Of a stretch of DNA of 64,000 nt, positions 36,406 through 47,675 are shown piece by piece (the stretch's first letter is position 1; each line of letters opens with the position of its first letter). The position numbers were made by a program, and so were the translations under genes. Below the pieces are notes generated by a model. It was not told where the DNA came from and did not search any database. It was given only the letters and a program-made list of their open reading frames with translations. Source of the DNA: Dromiciops gliroides. Taxonomy: Eukaryota > Chordata > Mammalia > Microbiotheria > Microbiotheriidae. The stretch is taken from contig NC_057866.1 of assembly GCF_019393635.1 (NCBI RefSeq), positions 233,774,359-233,838,358 of the forward strand. The letters run 5' to 3'.

Positions 36406-37053
36406 TACAGTAGACATCTTAAACTCAACATGTCAAAAATGGAATTTATCTTTACCCCCAAATTTTCCCCTCCTCCTATATTCCTTATTACTATATATAG
36501 CAACACTATCCTTGCTAGGCCCTCAAGTTCCTAACCTGCTGATTTCACTTCTGCAAAATCTTTCAAATACATCCCCTTCTCTTTTCTGACACTGAAACCA
36601 CCCTAGTATAGGACATTATCACCTCACTCTTGGATTCTTGCTGCTGGTGGGTCTGCTACCTCAAGTCTCTGACCACTCGGCTTTGTGCTCCATACAGCCA
36701 CCAAAGTGATATTCGTTATAGACAGGTCTGACCACAACACTCACCTTCAATGAACTCCAATGGCTCCCTATTCTACTGTCTCCAGGATCAATTACAAAAT
36801 GCTCTGTTTGAAATTCAAAGCCCTTTATAACCTAGTCTTTATAACCTTGCTAGTCTTCTTTCACCTTACTCCCTACCACATACTCTTTAATCCAGTAACA
36901 CAGGACACCTGGTCTTCCACAAACAAGACAGTCCAGGCATTTTCTTTGGTTGGAATGCTCTCCTTCCTCAACTGTGCCTAATGACTTCCCTGCCTTCCTT
37001 TATGTCCCAACTAAAATCCCATCCCATCTTATGAGAAGTCTTTCCCAACCTAT

Positions 37054-37648
37054 TGTTGTTTTTTTAAAAATAAATTGCTACAGCTATTAGTATAGACAAC
37101 AGTTTGGGTTAAGCATTTATTATTAATTTATTAATATTATACCAGTAAAGGATTGATCATGTGTCTCCCTAATTCTTATGGTCTCAGAATGTGTGGTAAA
37201 GAAGTCAGGGAGATAGCTTCTGTATGCTAAAGAGTGCAAGCAGGAGAAAAGCCCCAGAATACCCAGAAGATTTAGAAGATCCCACAAAGATACATGCTAT
37301 GCCAAAAGAGAGACTTCGATGCTATCTTCCAGGGGTTTTTATCCTCTTTTAATAGAGGCATGTCATTATGCATAGATCAAAGCTAATTGGTTAGCATCAT
37401 TCATTTCCAATGGTCCTCCAGGCAAAGTCCATTATCTAGGTGTGGCTTGATCAGTCTTTCTCTGATCTAAACAAAAGTATCTATCTCCATTCCTTTTGTT
37501 CACTTGGGTTTGTCCCAGATGAGATTTGATAAAATTTCTCTAAGAGAACTGGACTTTCTGGAGTGGGGGGAGTGTGGGAAGAGAAAGGACTGAGAAACTG
37601 ATCTCTGGGTCCCACAAGAAATTCATTGTTAATAATTATATTCTCACA
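37054..37648 (-). mobile_element. Solo LTR inserted in L2
   Basis: The element begins TGTTG and ends TCTCACA on +, and splits the L2 sequence cleanly. Flanks ctat (37050-37053) and ctct (37649-37652) are a probable 4-bp duplication with one mismatch. The poly(A) signal is on the minus strand (TTTATT on + at 37116-37121), so the LTR is reversed. Its minus-strand start, tgtgagaatataattattaa, resembles that of the LTR at 46304-46823. Confidence 0.72.
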
Positions 37649-37899
37649 CTCTCTTAATTCTATTGCCTTCCCTCTGTTAATTATTCTCTATTTATCCTGA
37701 ATATAGCTTGCTTTGTATATACATGTTTGCATGTTGTCCTCTCCATTAGACTGTAAATTCCTTGGGCTTGGACTATCTTTTGCCTCTTTTTGTATCCCCA
37801 GAACTTAGCAATGTATTTGACATATGGTAGATACTTAATGAACATTTCTTATTGCTTGATTAATGTTATCCTAAAGATCACATGTATAATTATCTGCAA

Positions 37900-39780
37900 A
37901 AATCTATCAGTTCTCTTTGCACATTTTTTCAATGAATATATAAGCCATTTTTATAACAATTATATGGACTAAGAATATGTCAGTAATTACTGATGTCTTC
38001 TTACTTACCCTTCTGATGAGGATAAAAGTATCACCTATGATCTTTTCCACACTAATGTAATGTAAAGGCCACTGGATTTGGAACTGGGAGAGATTCAGGT
38101 TCCATTCTTATCTATGCTTATCTGTTATATTAAGCAGTGTGCTGGAACCAGCTCATAGAGGACTGTGTTGGAAATATGTGTATGTGTGTGTATGTATATG
38201 TATATATATGTATATATGTGTGTCTGTGTATATATATATATATAATGCATATTAAAATTAAAAGCAGGCCAGGCATATATTTTTCATAAATTGTAATCAT
38301 TTACCAGTATTCCTTTGTGGTCACATGTTCTCTATAATTTTCTGGTTTGGGGTTTTTGGGTTGGGGTTTTTTTTTTGGTTTTTGTCTTTTTATATATATA
38401 AATATACACAATGGGGAACTTATAGTTATGGCTCTCTTTCCCAAGGTTTTTTGAGGAACAAATGAGAAAATGGATATAAATTTCTCATAAACTTTAAAGT
38501 ACTAAACAAATTTTATCAGTTATTATTGTTATGATGTAATTCTGTAATCTGCTTTTTTTAAGATAAGTCCCTGAGTGCCCTTAATTCTATGCCAAGTCTA
38601 AGGTTGATTTCTTATTATCTTCTGTTGCTAATTCCTTATATAGTACATGGAATACTGAGATGGTAAAGTCCAAATATGGTAGGTCCATTTTCTTAGTCAA
38701 TGAGAATACACAACTATAGAAATACTAGCAGATATGTCCTATTTTCATATATTGGCTGTCTTTATAATTTCATCTGTAAATGTGCTTTCGATACACAAAG
38801 TGTAATTGAGTCACAGTCCAAGCTCTCTGAAGATTCATTTTCTCCTTAACTGATTTTCTCTGTTTCCAACTGATTTGAGCTATTTTGTTCATAATCTTCC
38901 ACCTTCTTCCATAGTGTTTTACAAATTATTTTGTACTCTAACTTGGTTTTACCTTTTACCACCACTTGATATAGATGGATATAAAAATGTTTGTTAGCTG
39001 AGTTGATATCTGAGCTCTTTCAGTGTCTTGGTCATAATAACTGCTTTCATCAGTTTAATTTGTTTGGGAAATGGTTATAGTCAATATCTACTGTTGTGTT
39101 CATGTATATATGTGTACATGTGTATGTACACATATGTATATTCAACATTTATCTACTCTTATGTATGCACGTGTACACATTTACTGTTATATATATGTGT
39201 TTACACATCTATGTATATGCATGTGTATAGACATGCAAAATAGATATAAACAGAGGTAAATATATGTGTATGTGTATATGTGTGTGTATATATTTTTTTC
39301 CCATTTTTTTAGAATCAACTGATTATTTTAAAAGGTCTAGTTAGAGTAGTGTCTTCAGAATTTGATATTTTCTTCTAAGTTGCTATTTATTTTTACCTGG
39401 TATTTGTGCTGACAGTACACTAACAACTTATTCCAAAACAGCCATTGCAATTATTATTCCTTAATTTCTGCTCATATTTTTTGCTTATCACATCCAATAC
39501 CTTCCAATTCTCTTGAATACTTTCTTATTAAAAAAGCATTCGTGGTGAATAGGCATAAGATTTCTTAATATTCCACAAATCAAACCTCCATTTCTTCATC
39601 CCCAAACTATATAGTCCAACTTAGTATTCACTATCCTCCCTATATTGAAGTGACATGGTATTAATCAATATATATGTTGACTGAGTTTGAAGGATCTTGC
39701 CTAGCTCTGCATATAATTTCTATACTTCATTATCTGAATAAGATATTGAGGAATGGAAAAGAAACTACAGATAAGTTTGG
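37900..39780. other. Unassigned sequence with TATA/TGTG microsatellites
   Basis: A possible MIR trace lies near 38075-38130 (ggatttggaactgggagaga). Alternating TGTGTATATA tracts occur at about 38175-38245 and 39105-39285; open frames over them are artefacts. Nothing else is recognised. Confidence 0.5.
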
Positions 39781-39781
39781 A

Positions 39782-40050
39782 GTGGGCAACTAAGTGGCAC
39801 AGTGGATAGAATTCTGGGACTGGAGTCAGGAAGTCATCTTCCCCAGTTCAAATATGACCTCAGACACTTACTATCTGTATGATCCTGAGCAAGTCCCTTA
39901 ACTTTGTTTGCCTCAGTTTTCTCATCTACACAATGAATTGGAGAAGGAAATGGCGAACCACTCAAGTATCTTTGCCAACACCGCCCCCCCCAAAAAAATG
40001 GGGGACTGGAAAAGTCTAGAAACAACTGAAAAACATGATTAGATAAAAGT
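39782..40050 (+). repeat. MAR1-type SINE with long 3' part
   Basis: The head gcaactaagtggcacagtgg, core cctgagcaagtcccttaac and the 3' part ggagaaggaaatggcgaacc, ctcaagtatctttgcc and gaaaaacatgat are in the order of a long CORE-type SINE. It is the forward counterpart of 828-1077. Confidence 0.78.
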
Positions 40051-40307
40051 TTGGATTGGTCTTTCCCCCCCTACTTCATTGTTAGCACAACAATCCAAGA
40101 TGACCAAGTGTCCCATGAAATGATGTTAACTCTGGGTGGATCAACTTTCAAAGGAAAGAAACAGAAAATCAGCCATAGCAACATTGAGAAACGCGCTTAT
40201 ACTCAGAGGTATTTGTAATTCAAAGTAGAATTGAAAGTTCTATCAAGAACTGTGAAATTGAGAATATGAAGAAATAATTACTAAATTCAAAGGAATTTGG
40301 GTATGAA

Positions 40308-41260
40308 TGTGGCGAAGACAGACAAAAGCTTCAACAATTAAATTGATTTGCAGTTGCTGTTCCAAATGTATGATATGATTATGGATTTGAGTTAGATTAA
40401 ACTCTGAGGATGGGGTCTGGAAGGTACCCAGCCCTGCCCCAGTATAGTTTGTTTAGAAGTTTATTGCTTGTCAAATTCTCACTGTCTCCTTTAAGTTTTA
40501 TTGCCAATTAACAGTATTTTTACTTCTGCTCAGTCTCCCCACTTGTCAGCAATCCATCATGTGTCAGAACCCCAGTCAGTGGGTCAGGGAGTTTGCCCAC
40601 CAATTCAATACTCGGGACTCAAGAAGAAAGGATGGGGCTCAGCACAGGATGCGGCAATTGAGTTGAGACCAGATATTAAGTGACATGTCTCTTTTTCTCA
40701 GAGCAGAATCCCCTTGGCCCTGGGGTCCCAACAATGGATTATTCTTTTCTTCCCAACATAACCGAAGATAAATTTTAACCCTGTCATCCTTCTAGAATTA
40801 ACACGACTACAGAACCATGCTGAAGCACCTGAGTGACTCTTCCTGTTATTCAGGTTGAATATCTTTAGAGACAGGGGCCGGGAGAGGGAAGTCAGTGGGA
40901 ACTGTGAGATCTGAAACATCTGACTGTCACTTCCCTGTTTCCTCTTCTTTGGTTTGACCTTGTTCCCCCTCCCCTTTTCCCCCTTGTTCCTGGAACACGT
41001 TTGCATGTCTCCATACATTGATCACGAGCTAAACGCACCCTGGGTGAGACAGGATTGGATGTTAGATTGTGAGCTCGACCTAGTGTGCGTGGGGACTTCC
41101 CCTCTGACCAACATTCCTATATAAGGTCAAGGTATGTATTAGCTGGCACGGTTCAGGTATTGAGCTTGCCCATTCCTATGGGAATGTAATAAATCTGTCT
41201 CTGCTTGACTTGGTGGTCTCCTCGAGTTATTTGGGTAAACTGAGGCAGTTTGCTCCATAC
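40308..41260 (+). mobile_element. Solo LTR, about 950 bp
   Basis: A TATA box (tatataagg, 41118-41126) lies about 65 bp before a poly(A) signal (AATAAA, 41188-41193), which is followed by a T/C-rich end, tctgtctctgcttgacttgg. This is the promoter/terminator layout of a forward LTR. A 5-bp direct repeat, atgaa, at 40303-40307 and 41261-41265 suggests the borders and gives a TG start. The 3' end then reads ...CATAC, not the usual CA, so the right border may be a base or two off. No viral genes adjoin it. Confidence 0.7.
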
Positions 41261-41504
41261 ATGAATTATTGGAAAAAATGTTTAATTTTATTATATTAAT
41301 TCTACCTTTTTTTTTAAAAAAAAAAGTAATATAATGTAGAAGAAACAGAATTTTTTCTAGGACACCATAACTGAACTAGTTTCCCTAAATGTTTGGACCT
41401 TGTTTTCTTGTAAAACAAAACACCTCATTGTTGGCTGAAGGAGAAGAAGAGCACAGTGTAATTTGCCTTTCAACCAGAGATCTCTGGAGATGGCCCTAAA
41501 TCAA

Positions 41505-41610
41505 GTCAACAAGTATTTATCACTTGATCAGGCACTGTGCTAAACTCTGAGGATACAAAGAAAGGTAAAAGACAGTTCAAGGAGCTCACAATCCAATCAC
41601 CCTTTAGAGA
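41505..41610 (+). repeat. MIR/L2-type relic
   Basis: The phrases aacaagtatttatcacttg, caggcactgtgctaaactct and caaggagctcacaatccaat are a well-known ancient mammalian repeat order. Diverged fragment. Confidence 0.55.
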
Positions 41611-42130
41611 CAATTCTAGGGAAAAGAGAAAAAAAAATGTGACTTTCAGCAAATATTTGGGGAATACAAATATGGATTCTACCAGTGTAAGTTGTATATA
41701 TTTTATTTTCAAGAGCAACTAAATCTGAAACTTAAGTCAATAATGATATCAATGAAAGGGCCATAAAACATAATAAAATCAATGGGAAGAGATTCCTCAA
41801 ATCAAATGCTACTATTTCACTGAAAATCTTCATTATGGTAAGTATGATGTGTTTTAAAACTATAGTTAACTTCTTGGAATAGGTATGATTGAAATCTCTC
41901 TGCATGAGCAGAACAGTATTCATCACAATAAAAATATTCCATTGTCCTTGAATGTTTTTTTTTAATTTTGTGACATATTTCTGAAAAGGAAAAAAAATCA
42001 CAGCATATCATTATATATACAGCTGTAAAATTCTATAATCCATGAGCCATTAAGCCAGCTAGAGCAAAGCCTCCTTTGTCAATCCCATTCTTCTAGTTGG
42101 TTCTATCCTACTCTTTCTTACCTTTCCTCT

Positions 42131-43197
42131 TGTGGAAATTTGTTTTGATTTGGGGACCCTACCATTAGGCTGAGATTAGAAAGCCTTAGGCCCTCAGGGT
42201 CTCTCCCCCTCCTCCTCAGCTTCATCTGAGCGGAAAAAGCCCCGTGGGCTATACAAGACGCCAGGTCAGATAGCTGGGGGGGAAAAAAAGCCCCCAGTTC
42301 CCTCCGACCTGAGCAGAGCTATCTGAAAGATCCCAGATAGCCTGTGCTGAGGCACGTGAAACTTAGAGCACACCCCACCCCCCCCCACCCCCCCCACCCC
42401 CCCCACCAGCTGCAGCTCTGGCTGGAGGATTAGCTTGGTCTGTGGGGGCGAAGGAAGCCCAGAGATTTGAGTGGAGAGAAGAAAAGGTATCTATAGACCT
42501 GGGAGTAAGAGAGGAGGAGGGAGACCGACTAAAGAAGGAGCGAGGATGAACTAGATAGAGAGACAAGATTAAGGAGAGGGGCTGACTACAGGGGGAGGCG
42601 GACTATATAGAAAAGGAGCCAGGACGGACTAGAAAGAAAGGGGACTGACTAGGGGCTAAGGACAGACTAGATAGACAAAACTCAGGGGTTTGGACGGACT
42701 AGAAGAGGTCAAGAGGCGGCTGAGGAGACGGCAAAGATTGGAGACTAGAGACGGGGCTACCAGGACGCAGGAGGCCGAAGGGCAAACTGACAGAGCAGAC
42801 AGACTGAAGGTTACAGGCCTTAATACAAACCAGGGAAAGTGTAACGTGCCCTGAGGCCGGAGGCGGCTAAGGCCCTTATTGTATTGAAGAAGTTCAAAGC
42901 ACAGCAGGTGGGAAAGAGAAGCAGTGGAAAGAAACCACAGGAAAACAGTCGGGTTGTATTTTATTTTCCTGTATTCCTAATTTGAAATAGTATCTCATAA
43001 ATAAACTCTGCTTTGATTATTTGGTTAAGAGGTTTATTAATCTTTAGTTTATCAGTTTGGGAGCAGTGTGGTGGAACTTTAAAAACGGCCCAACATTAAA
43101 TGAACGAAGTCAGATAGGCAAATAGTCAAAAGTCTCCGATTAGTCCTCCAGTCAGATTAGCCCTCCAAATTAAGTTAGTCATCAAAAATATTTTACA
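42131..43197 (+). mobile_element. Solo LTR, 1067 bp, TG...CA with 4-bp duplication
   Basis: It starts TGTGGAAATTTG and ends ATATTTTACA, so the ends are TGT...ACA. Flanking ctct occurs at 42127-42130 and 43198-43201. The poly(A) signal AATAAA is at 42999-43004, with a U5-like end including tttgggagcagtgtggtgga. The middle is unusually GC-rich and holds a C-rich tract (42371-42409) and degenerate tandem copies of a ggactagatagaaaagg-like unit (about 42520-42720). A 4-bp duplication suits a class I (gamma-type) endogenous retrovirus, but that is inference. Confidence 0.8.
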
Positions 43198-43237
43198 CTC
43201 TGGACTCCAATTTCTACTGTTAACAATCTACTCTTCA

Positions 43238-43398
43238 AGGGGCAGCTAGGTGGTGCAGTGGATAGAGCACCAGCCCTGGATTCAGGAGGACTTGAGTTCA
43301 AATCTGTCTCAAACACTTAACTCTTACTAGCTGTGTGACCCTGGGCAAGTCACTTAACCCCAATTGCCTCACTAAAATTTAAAAAAATTAAAAAAAAA
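43238..43398 (+). repeat. WSINE1-like SINE copy 11
   Basis: Flanks caatctactcttca and catctacccttca (43399 onward) form a near-perfect duplication. It inserted about 40 bp outside the LTR's right end. Confidence 0.92.
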
Positions 43399-43734
43399 CA
43401 TCTACCCTTCATGATAGACCTGTGTTTTTCACCTAGACATTAACTTGCCTATAATTTGTACTTATTTATGTGTACATAGATTGCATCTCCCCAAACATAT
43501 GTAAGTTCCTTTATGATAGAGACTGTTCTATTTTTCTTTCTCACAGGGACTGTTTAATAAATGCATCCATAATTTAATTGAATGTTTTAAAAAATGGTCT
43601 TATGAATCTTGTAAAGATACAGAGAACAAGGAATGAATTTTTGGACTAAAGTAGGGATTATGTTAATATGGGAGATGCTTAGAGAGGAAGTTCCCTCCAC
43701 TGAAGCTTATTGGGAACCTGACACTGAGAAGTTA

Positions 43735-43840
43735 TGTTGCTAGTCCATAGCCACACTGTTAGTATGTGTCAAGACTTGAACTCAAATTTTCTTTACCTCC
43801 AAAGTCAACCCTTTTATCCAATAAGCCATACTGGAATATA
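43735..43840 (-). repeat. MIR relic
   Basis: Reverse core agtccatagccacactgtta, followed by cttgaactcaaattttc and ttttatccaataagccatac. Old and partial. Confidence 0.55.
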
Positions 43841-44118
43841 CTGTATGCTTCACATAGGAATAAGGAAAATGCAATAATAATCAGGGACTAAATAAACTGT
43901 TCACATTCCTATATGGGAAGAATATACTATTAAGTTCTAACAATTGTAGCATTATTAGGGAAGTTAAAAGAAGTTTGCCTAGACAGAGACCATGGGTATA
44001 GATTGATTATGTTGGAATGACTTCCAAAGCAAATAAAGGGATGATTAAAGTGGGATACACTGGAAGAAAGGGGAAGAGAAAGAAAGAATGGGAAAATTTC
44101 CACATATAAAAGAAATAT

Positions 44119-44268
44119 GGGGCAGCTAGGTGGTGCAGTGGATAAAGCACCAGCCCTTGATTCAGGAGGACCTGAGTTCAAATTCAATCTCAGACACTTG
44201 ACACTTATTAGTTGTACGACCCTGGGCAAGTCCCTTAACCCTCCTTGCCCCATGCAAAAAAAAAAAAA
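44119..44268 (+). repeat. WSINE1-like SINE copy 12
   Basis: Full copy with a 13-base A-tail, inserted in the spacer of the deleted L1; the second copy of that L1 (62270) lacks it. The host sequence is rejoined as ataaaagaaat / acacaaggaag. Confidence 0.92.
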
Positions 44269-44452
44269 TACACAAGGAAGAGCTTTTACAATGGAGGAGA
44301 AAACTGGGGGAATGGGAGGATGGCAGGTAATATTTGAACCTGATTCTCATCAGAATTGGTTCAGAGGGAATTTGTGTATACATATAGTATATACATATGT
44401 GCATATACAGGTATGTACATATACACATATATGTATATCCATGTATGTATAT

Positions 44453-44992
44453 TGTGAGAAAATAATGGGGCTTGGGGGACTCAGACTCCCCACCCACAGG
44501 AACTCTGGCTGGTTTTGCAAGGCCAGCCCAGAGTCAGTAGAATTTCAAAGGAAATGTAGACCTTCCTAACTAACTAAAGGAAGTTAACTAAGTTAACTTA
44601 AGACCACCTTCAAGTCATATAAATCAATGGATTTGAATGCTACCAGCCAATTAGCTTGGAACAGTGCATAGGGACCACCTCTCTTCAGACCACAGGTAGC
44701 TTCTGCTCTCAGGCACAGGAACTTCTCTTTTTTGGCCTGAGACTCAGAGGTGAAGGGACCTTTCTCTTTCTCTCTCTCTCTCTCCCCCCTAGATCCTAGC
44801 TAGGCTTTCCTATCTTTCAGAGTAATGTGCTCTATCTTTACTGATATCTAATATACTTAATAAATGTTTAATGCCCCAAAACTGGTGCTAAAGCTTATAA
44901 TTTATGAGTAACAAATATATTAGAAACCCCAGCTAATTTTCCCTATGCTTGGGACAGAAATAAGGTGACCACATTTAGCTTTACTCATTACA
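44453..44992 (+). mobile_element. Solo LTR, 540 bp, TG...CA with 4-bp duplication
   Basis: It starts TGTGAGAAAATAATGG and ends TTACTCATTACA. The flanking atat at 44449-44452 and 44993-44996 is a 4-bp duplication, though weak evidence in AT-rich DNA. AATAAA lies at 44859-44864 after a CT-rich run. It landed inside a TA/CA microsatellite in the deleted L1. The stretch gctaaagcttataatttat is shared with the reversed LTR at 22120-22880. Confidence 0.8.
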
Positions 44993-46303
44993 ATATACAT
45001 ACATAGAGATAGAGATATATAGATATATAAAATCAGTTGTATATAAAAATGTAATTACCCAATAGGGAATTAGGAGGGAAATGGGATAACAGAAAGGGGG
45101 GATGATAAAAAGGGAAGGTGAATTAAGGGAGGCAGTGGTTAGAAGCACAATAGATTTTTGAAGAGGGACAGGAGAGAGTGTGTGTGTAAGAAAGGGGGGA
45201 TATAGGGAAATAGACAGTTACTAATCACAATTGTGAATGGGGATGGGACGAGCTCATCCATAAAAGAGAAGTAGAAAGCAGCATAGATTAAGAACAAGAA
45301 TTTAACAATATGTGGTTTGCAAAAAACATGTGTGAAACAGAAAGACACACATAATTAAAATAAAGGGCTAGAGCAGAATCTAGTATGCTTTAGCTGAGGG
45401 GAAAAAAGGCAGGATTAGCAACTGTGATCTCAAACAAAGCAAATGCAAAAATAAACCTAAGTAAATGAGATAATTAGGGAAACTATATCATATTAAATGG
45501 TGCCATAGAAAATGAAGTAATATCAAAATTTTTTACAGCAAGTTTCTCTGAAAAAGGCCTCATTTCTCAAATATATGCTGAGTAAAAAACTGAGTCAATT
45601 TTTTTTAAATATAAAATCCATTCCCTAAGTAATAAATAGTCAAAAGATATAAACAGGAAGTTTTCAGGGAGGGAAAAATCAAAGCTATCTATAGTCATAT
45701 AAAAAAAACAGTAAATAACTATTGATTAGAGAAATGCAAATTAAAATAACTCTGAGGTACCATGAGGTATGATAAGCTGGAGGGGATGAGAGAAAAATTG
45801 GTACACTAATGAACTTCTGGTAAAGTAGTAGTGAGGTGGTCTAACCACTCTGGAGAACAATCTGGAACTAAGCCCAAAGAGCTATAAAACTGTGCATACC
45901 CTTTTTACATAGCAGCAATACCACTACCAGGTCTATATTCCAAAGAGATCAAAGAAAAAGGGAAAGGACCTATATGAACAAAAATATTTATAGCAGCTCT
46001 TTTTATGGTGTCAAAGAATTGGAAATTAAGGAAATGTTCACCAATTTGCTGAACAAGTTGAGGCATATTAATTTGATTCAATGTTATTGTGCTATAAGCA
46101 ATGACAAGGGGTGGTTTCAGAAAAAAACATTGCAAGACCTATATGAACTGATGCAAAGTGAAGTGAAAAGAACTAGGGAGACCATTGTTTCCAGTAATAG
46201 CAATGTTGTAACGTGGATCAATTGTGAAAGACTTAGCTCCTTTAATCAATACAATGATCCAGGACAATTCCAAAAGATTCAAATGAAAAAAACATTATCC
46301 ACC

Positions 46304-46823
46304 TGTGACAATTACAAAAGTTCAAGAGACATAGTTTCTTGGGGCAGCTAGGTGGCACAGTGGATAGAGCAACAGCCTTGGAGTCAGGAGGACCTGAGTT
46401 TCAAATCCAGTCTCAGACACTTAACACTTACTAGCTGTGTGACCGTGGGCAAGTCACTTAACCCCCATTGCCTCACTAAAAAAATAAAATAATTAATGAA
46501 AGAATGAAAATTATATGAGGGGCTGAAAGTGACATCATGTCACCCATGTAGAGAGAAGGAGAGACTATCTCCATATCCAGACCTCCCTCAGCCTTGGGCA
46601 ATTTAGACAAAAGGGTCTATCTTCACCCAATTAAAATAAAAGTTTCTGTCTCCACCTAAGCTTGATTGAAGAAAATTCACCTTAGACTAGAGATTCCTTG
46701 TAAAACTGGGTGGGGTCGGAGAGAGGAAAAGATTAATTCAAACTTCAGAGACTAAGATCTTAAAATAGAAAAAGGGGGAACTCTGAATCTCCCCAAATCA
46801 GTTATTAATAATCATTTCTCTCA
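46304..46823 (-). mobile_element. Solo LTR inserted in the deleted L1, itself holding a SINE
   Basis: The L1 tail breaks at ttatccacc and resumes at tacctccagag, so the insert is TGTGACAATTAC...TTCTCTCA. Flanks cacc and tacc may be a 4-bp duplication. On the minus strand it begins tgagagaaatgattattaat, like the reversed LTR at 37054-37648 (tgtgagaatataattattaa). Without the SINE it is about 375 bp, so it may be internally deleted. Confidence 0.6.
46341..46486 (+). repeat. WSINE1-like SINE copy 13
   Basis: Full copy with an A-rich tail, near the left end of the LTR at 46304-46823. This makes a three-layer nest: L1, then LTR, then SINE. Confidence 0.9.
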
Positions 46824-47139
46824 TACCTCCAGAGAGAGAATTCATAAGCTCTTAGGGAAAATTGAAGTATAATTTCCTCACTTTCTCTTTTTTGCTTTTT
46901 TTAAAAAATATGGCTAATATGGAAATATACGTTGCATGTTCACATATCTAACCTTCTCAGTGGGTGTGGGAGGGAGTGGGAACTAGGGAGAAAATTTAGA
47001 AATAAAAAGTTTAAAAGAATGTTAAAAATAAATAATAAATTAAAATGGTTAAAAAAAAAGAATTGCCAAAAAGTATTTAGTATCCTTTTGCATAGTCTGT
47101 AAATACCAAATTAAATTATTTCAAAGGTCAATTTTTTTT

Positions 47140-47370
47140 TAAAAAGCTAACATTTATGCAGTGCTTACTATGTGCCAGGTACTATGCTAAACACTTTACC
47201 ATTACTATTTAATTTGATATCCTCTCAACAACCCTAGTAGGTACAATTATTTCCCCATTTTATAAGTGCCCAGAATCACATAACTAGGAAGTATCTGTGG
47301 CTGGATTTGAAGTTAGGTCTTTCTGACTCCAGGCCCAGCATTCTATTCATTAAGCCACCAAGATGCTTGA
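47140..47370 (-). repeat. MIR relic
   Basis: The order gcagtgcttactatgtgcca, ctcaacaaccctagtagg, attttataagtgcccagaat and ctttctgactccaggcccag is a long MIR copy in reverse orientation. Confidence 0.7.
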
Positions 47371-47675
47371 TAAAACTGGATATTTGTAAAGTTTTATATA
47401 AATGCTAGCTATCATCATCAAAAATGTTATCTGACTTTCCCAAACTCATACAGCTGGTAAAGCGTATGTTCATGACTCACCTAGGTCCATCTGAACTACA
47501 TTGCAAACTCTTTCTACAGTACCATATTACCTCAGAATTAATTGTTATTTTCTTTAAAAAAAAAAACTCTCAAAAGAAGGGCTATAAAATTGATATTTTG
47601 GAGAACTATTAAGTCTATATTATTTAATCAGTACTGAAAATTCAAAATAATAACCTCCTAACAATGATGCTATTT

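Larger units (their letters stand above)
32405..37870 (+). repeat. L2 LINE, ORF 3' part and 3' end, split by two insertions
   Basis: Three colinear pieces remain: 32405-32559, 36421-37053 and 37649-37870. The outer pieces read tgctaatcatgttcaaatc then aaactcaacatgtcaaaaat, ggtctgaccacaacactcac, aatggctccctattctactg, and finally the L2 end ttagactgtaaattccttgg and ggtagatacttaatgaac. The gaps are the HAL1-like element and an LTR. Confidence 0.8.
43890..47060 (+). mobile_element. Internally deleted L1 (endonuclease stub joined to ORF2 tail), copy 1
   Basis: From 43890 it shares with the HAL1-like elements the L1 spacer after ORF1. From about 45224 codons resemble the start of the L1 ORF2 endonuclease (SIKEK, IKNKNLTIC, KDTH, then KKAGLATVIS and GNYIILNGAIENEV). 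At about 45535 it jumps to the ORF2 C-terminal region (KGLIS...), then runs to a 3' UTR and A-rich end near 47040. The reverse transcriptase domain is absent. All frames are broken. It carries SINEs at 44119 and 46341 and LTRs at 44453 and 46304. Confidence 0.78.

Noticed and set aside
36092..36413. Overlapping plus-strand open frames of 87 and 98 codons
   Set aside because: They lie antisense over the GC-rich 5' UTR of the HAL1-like element and show no domain.
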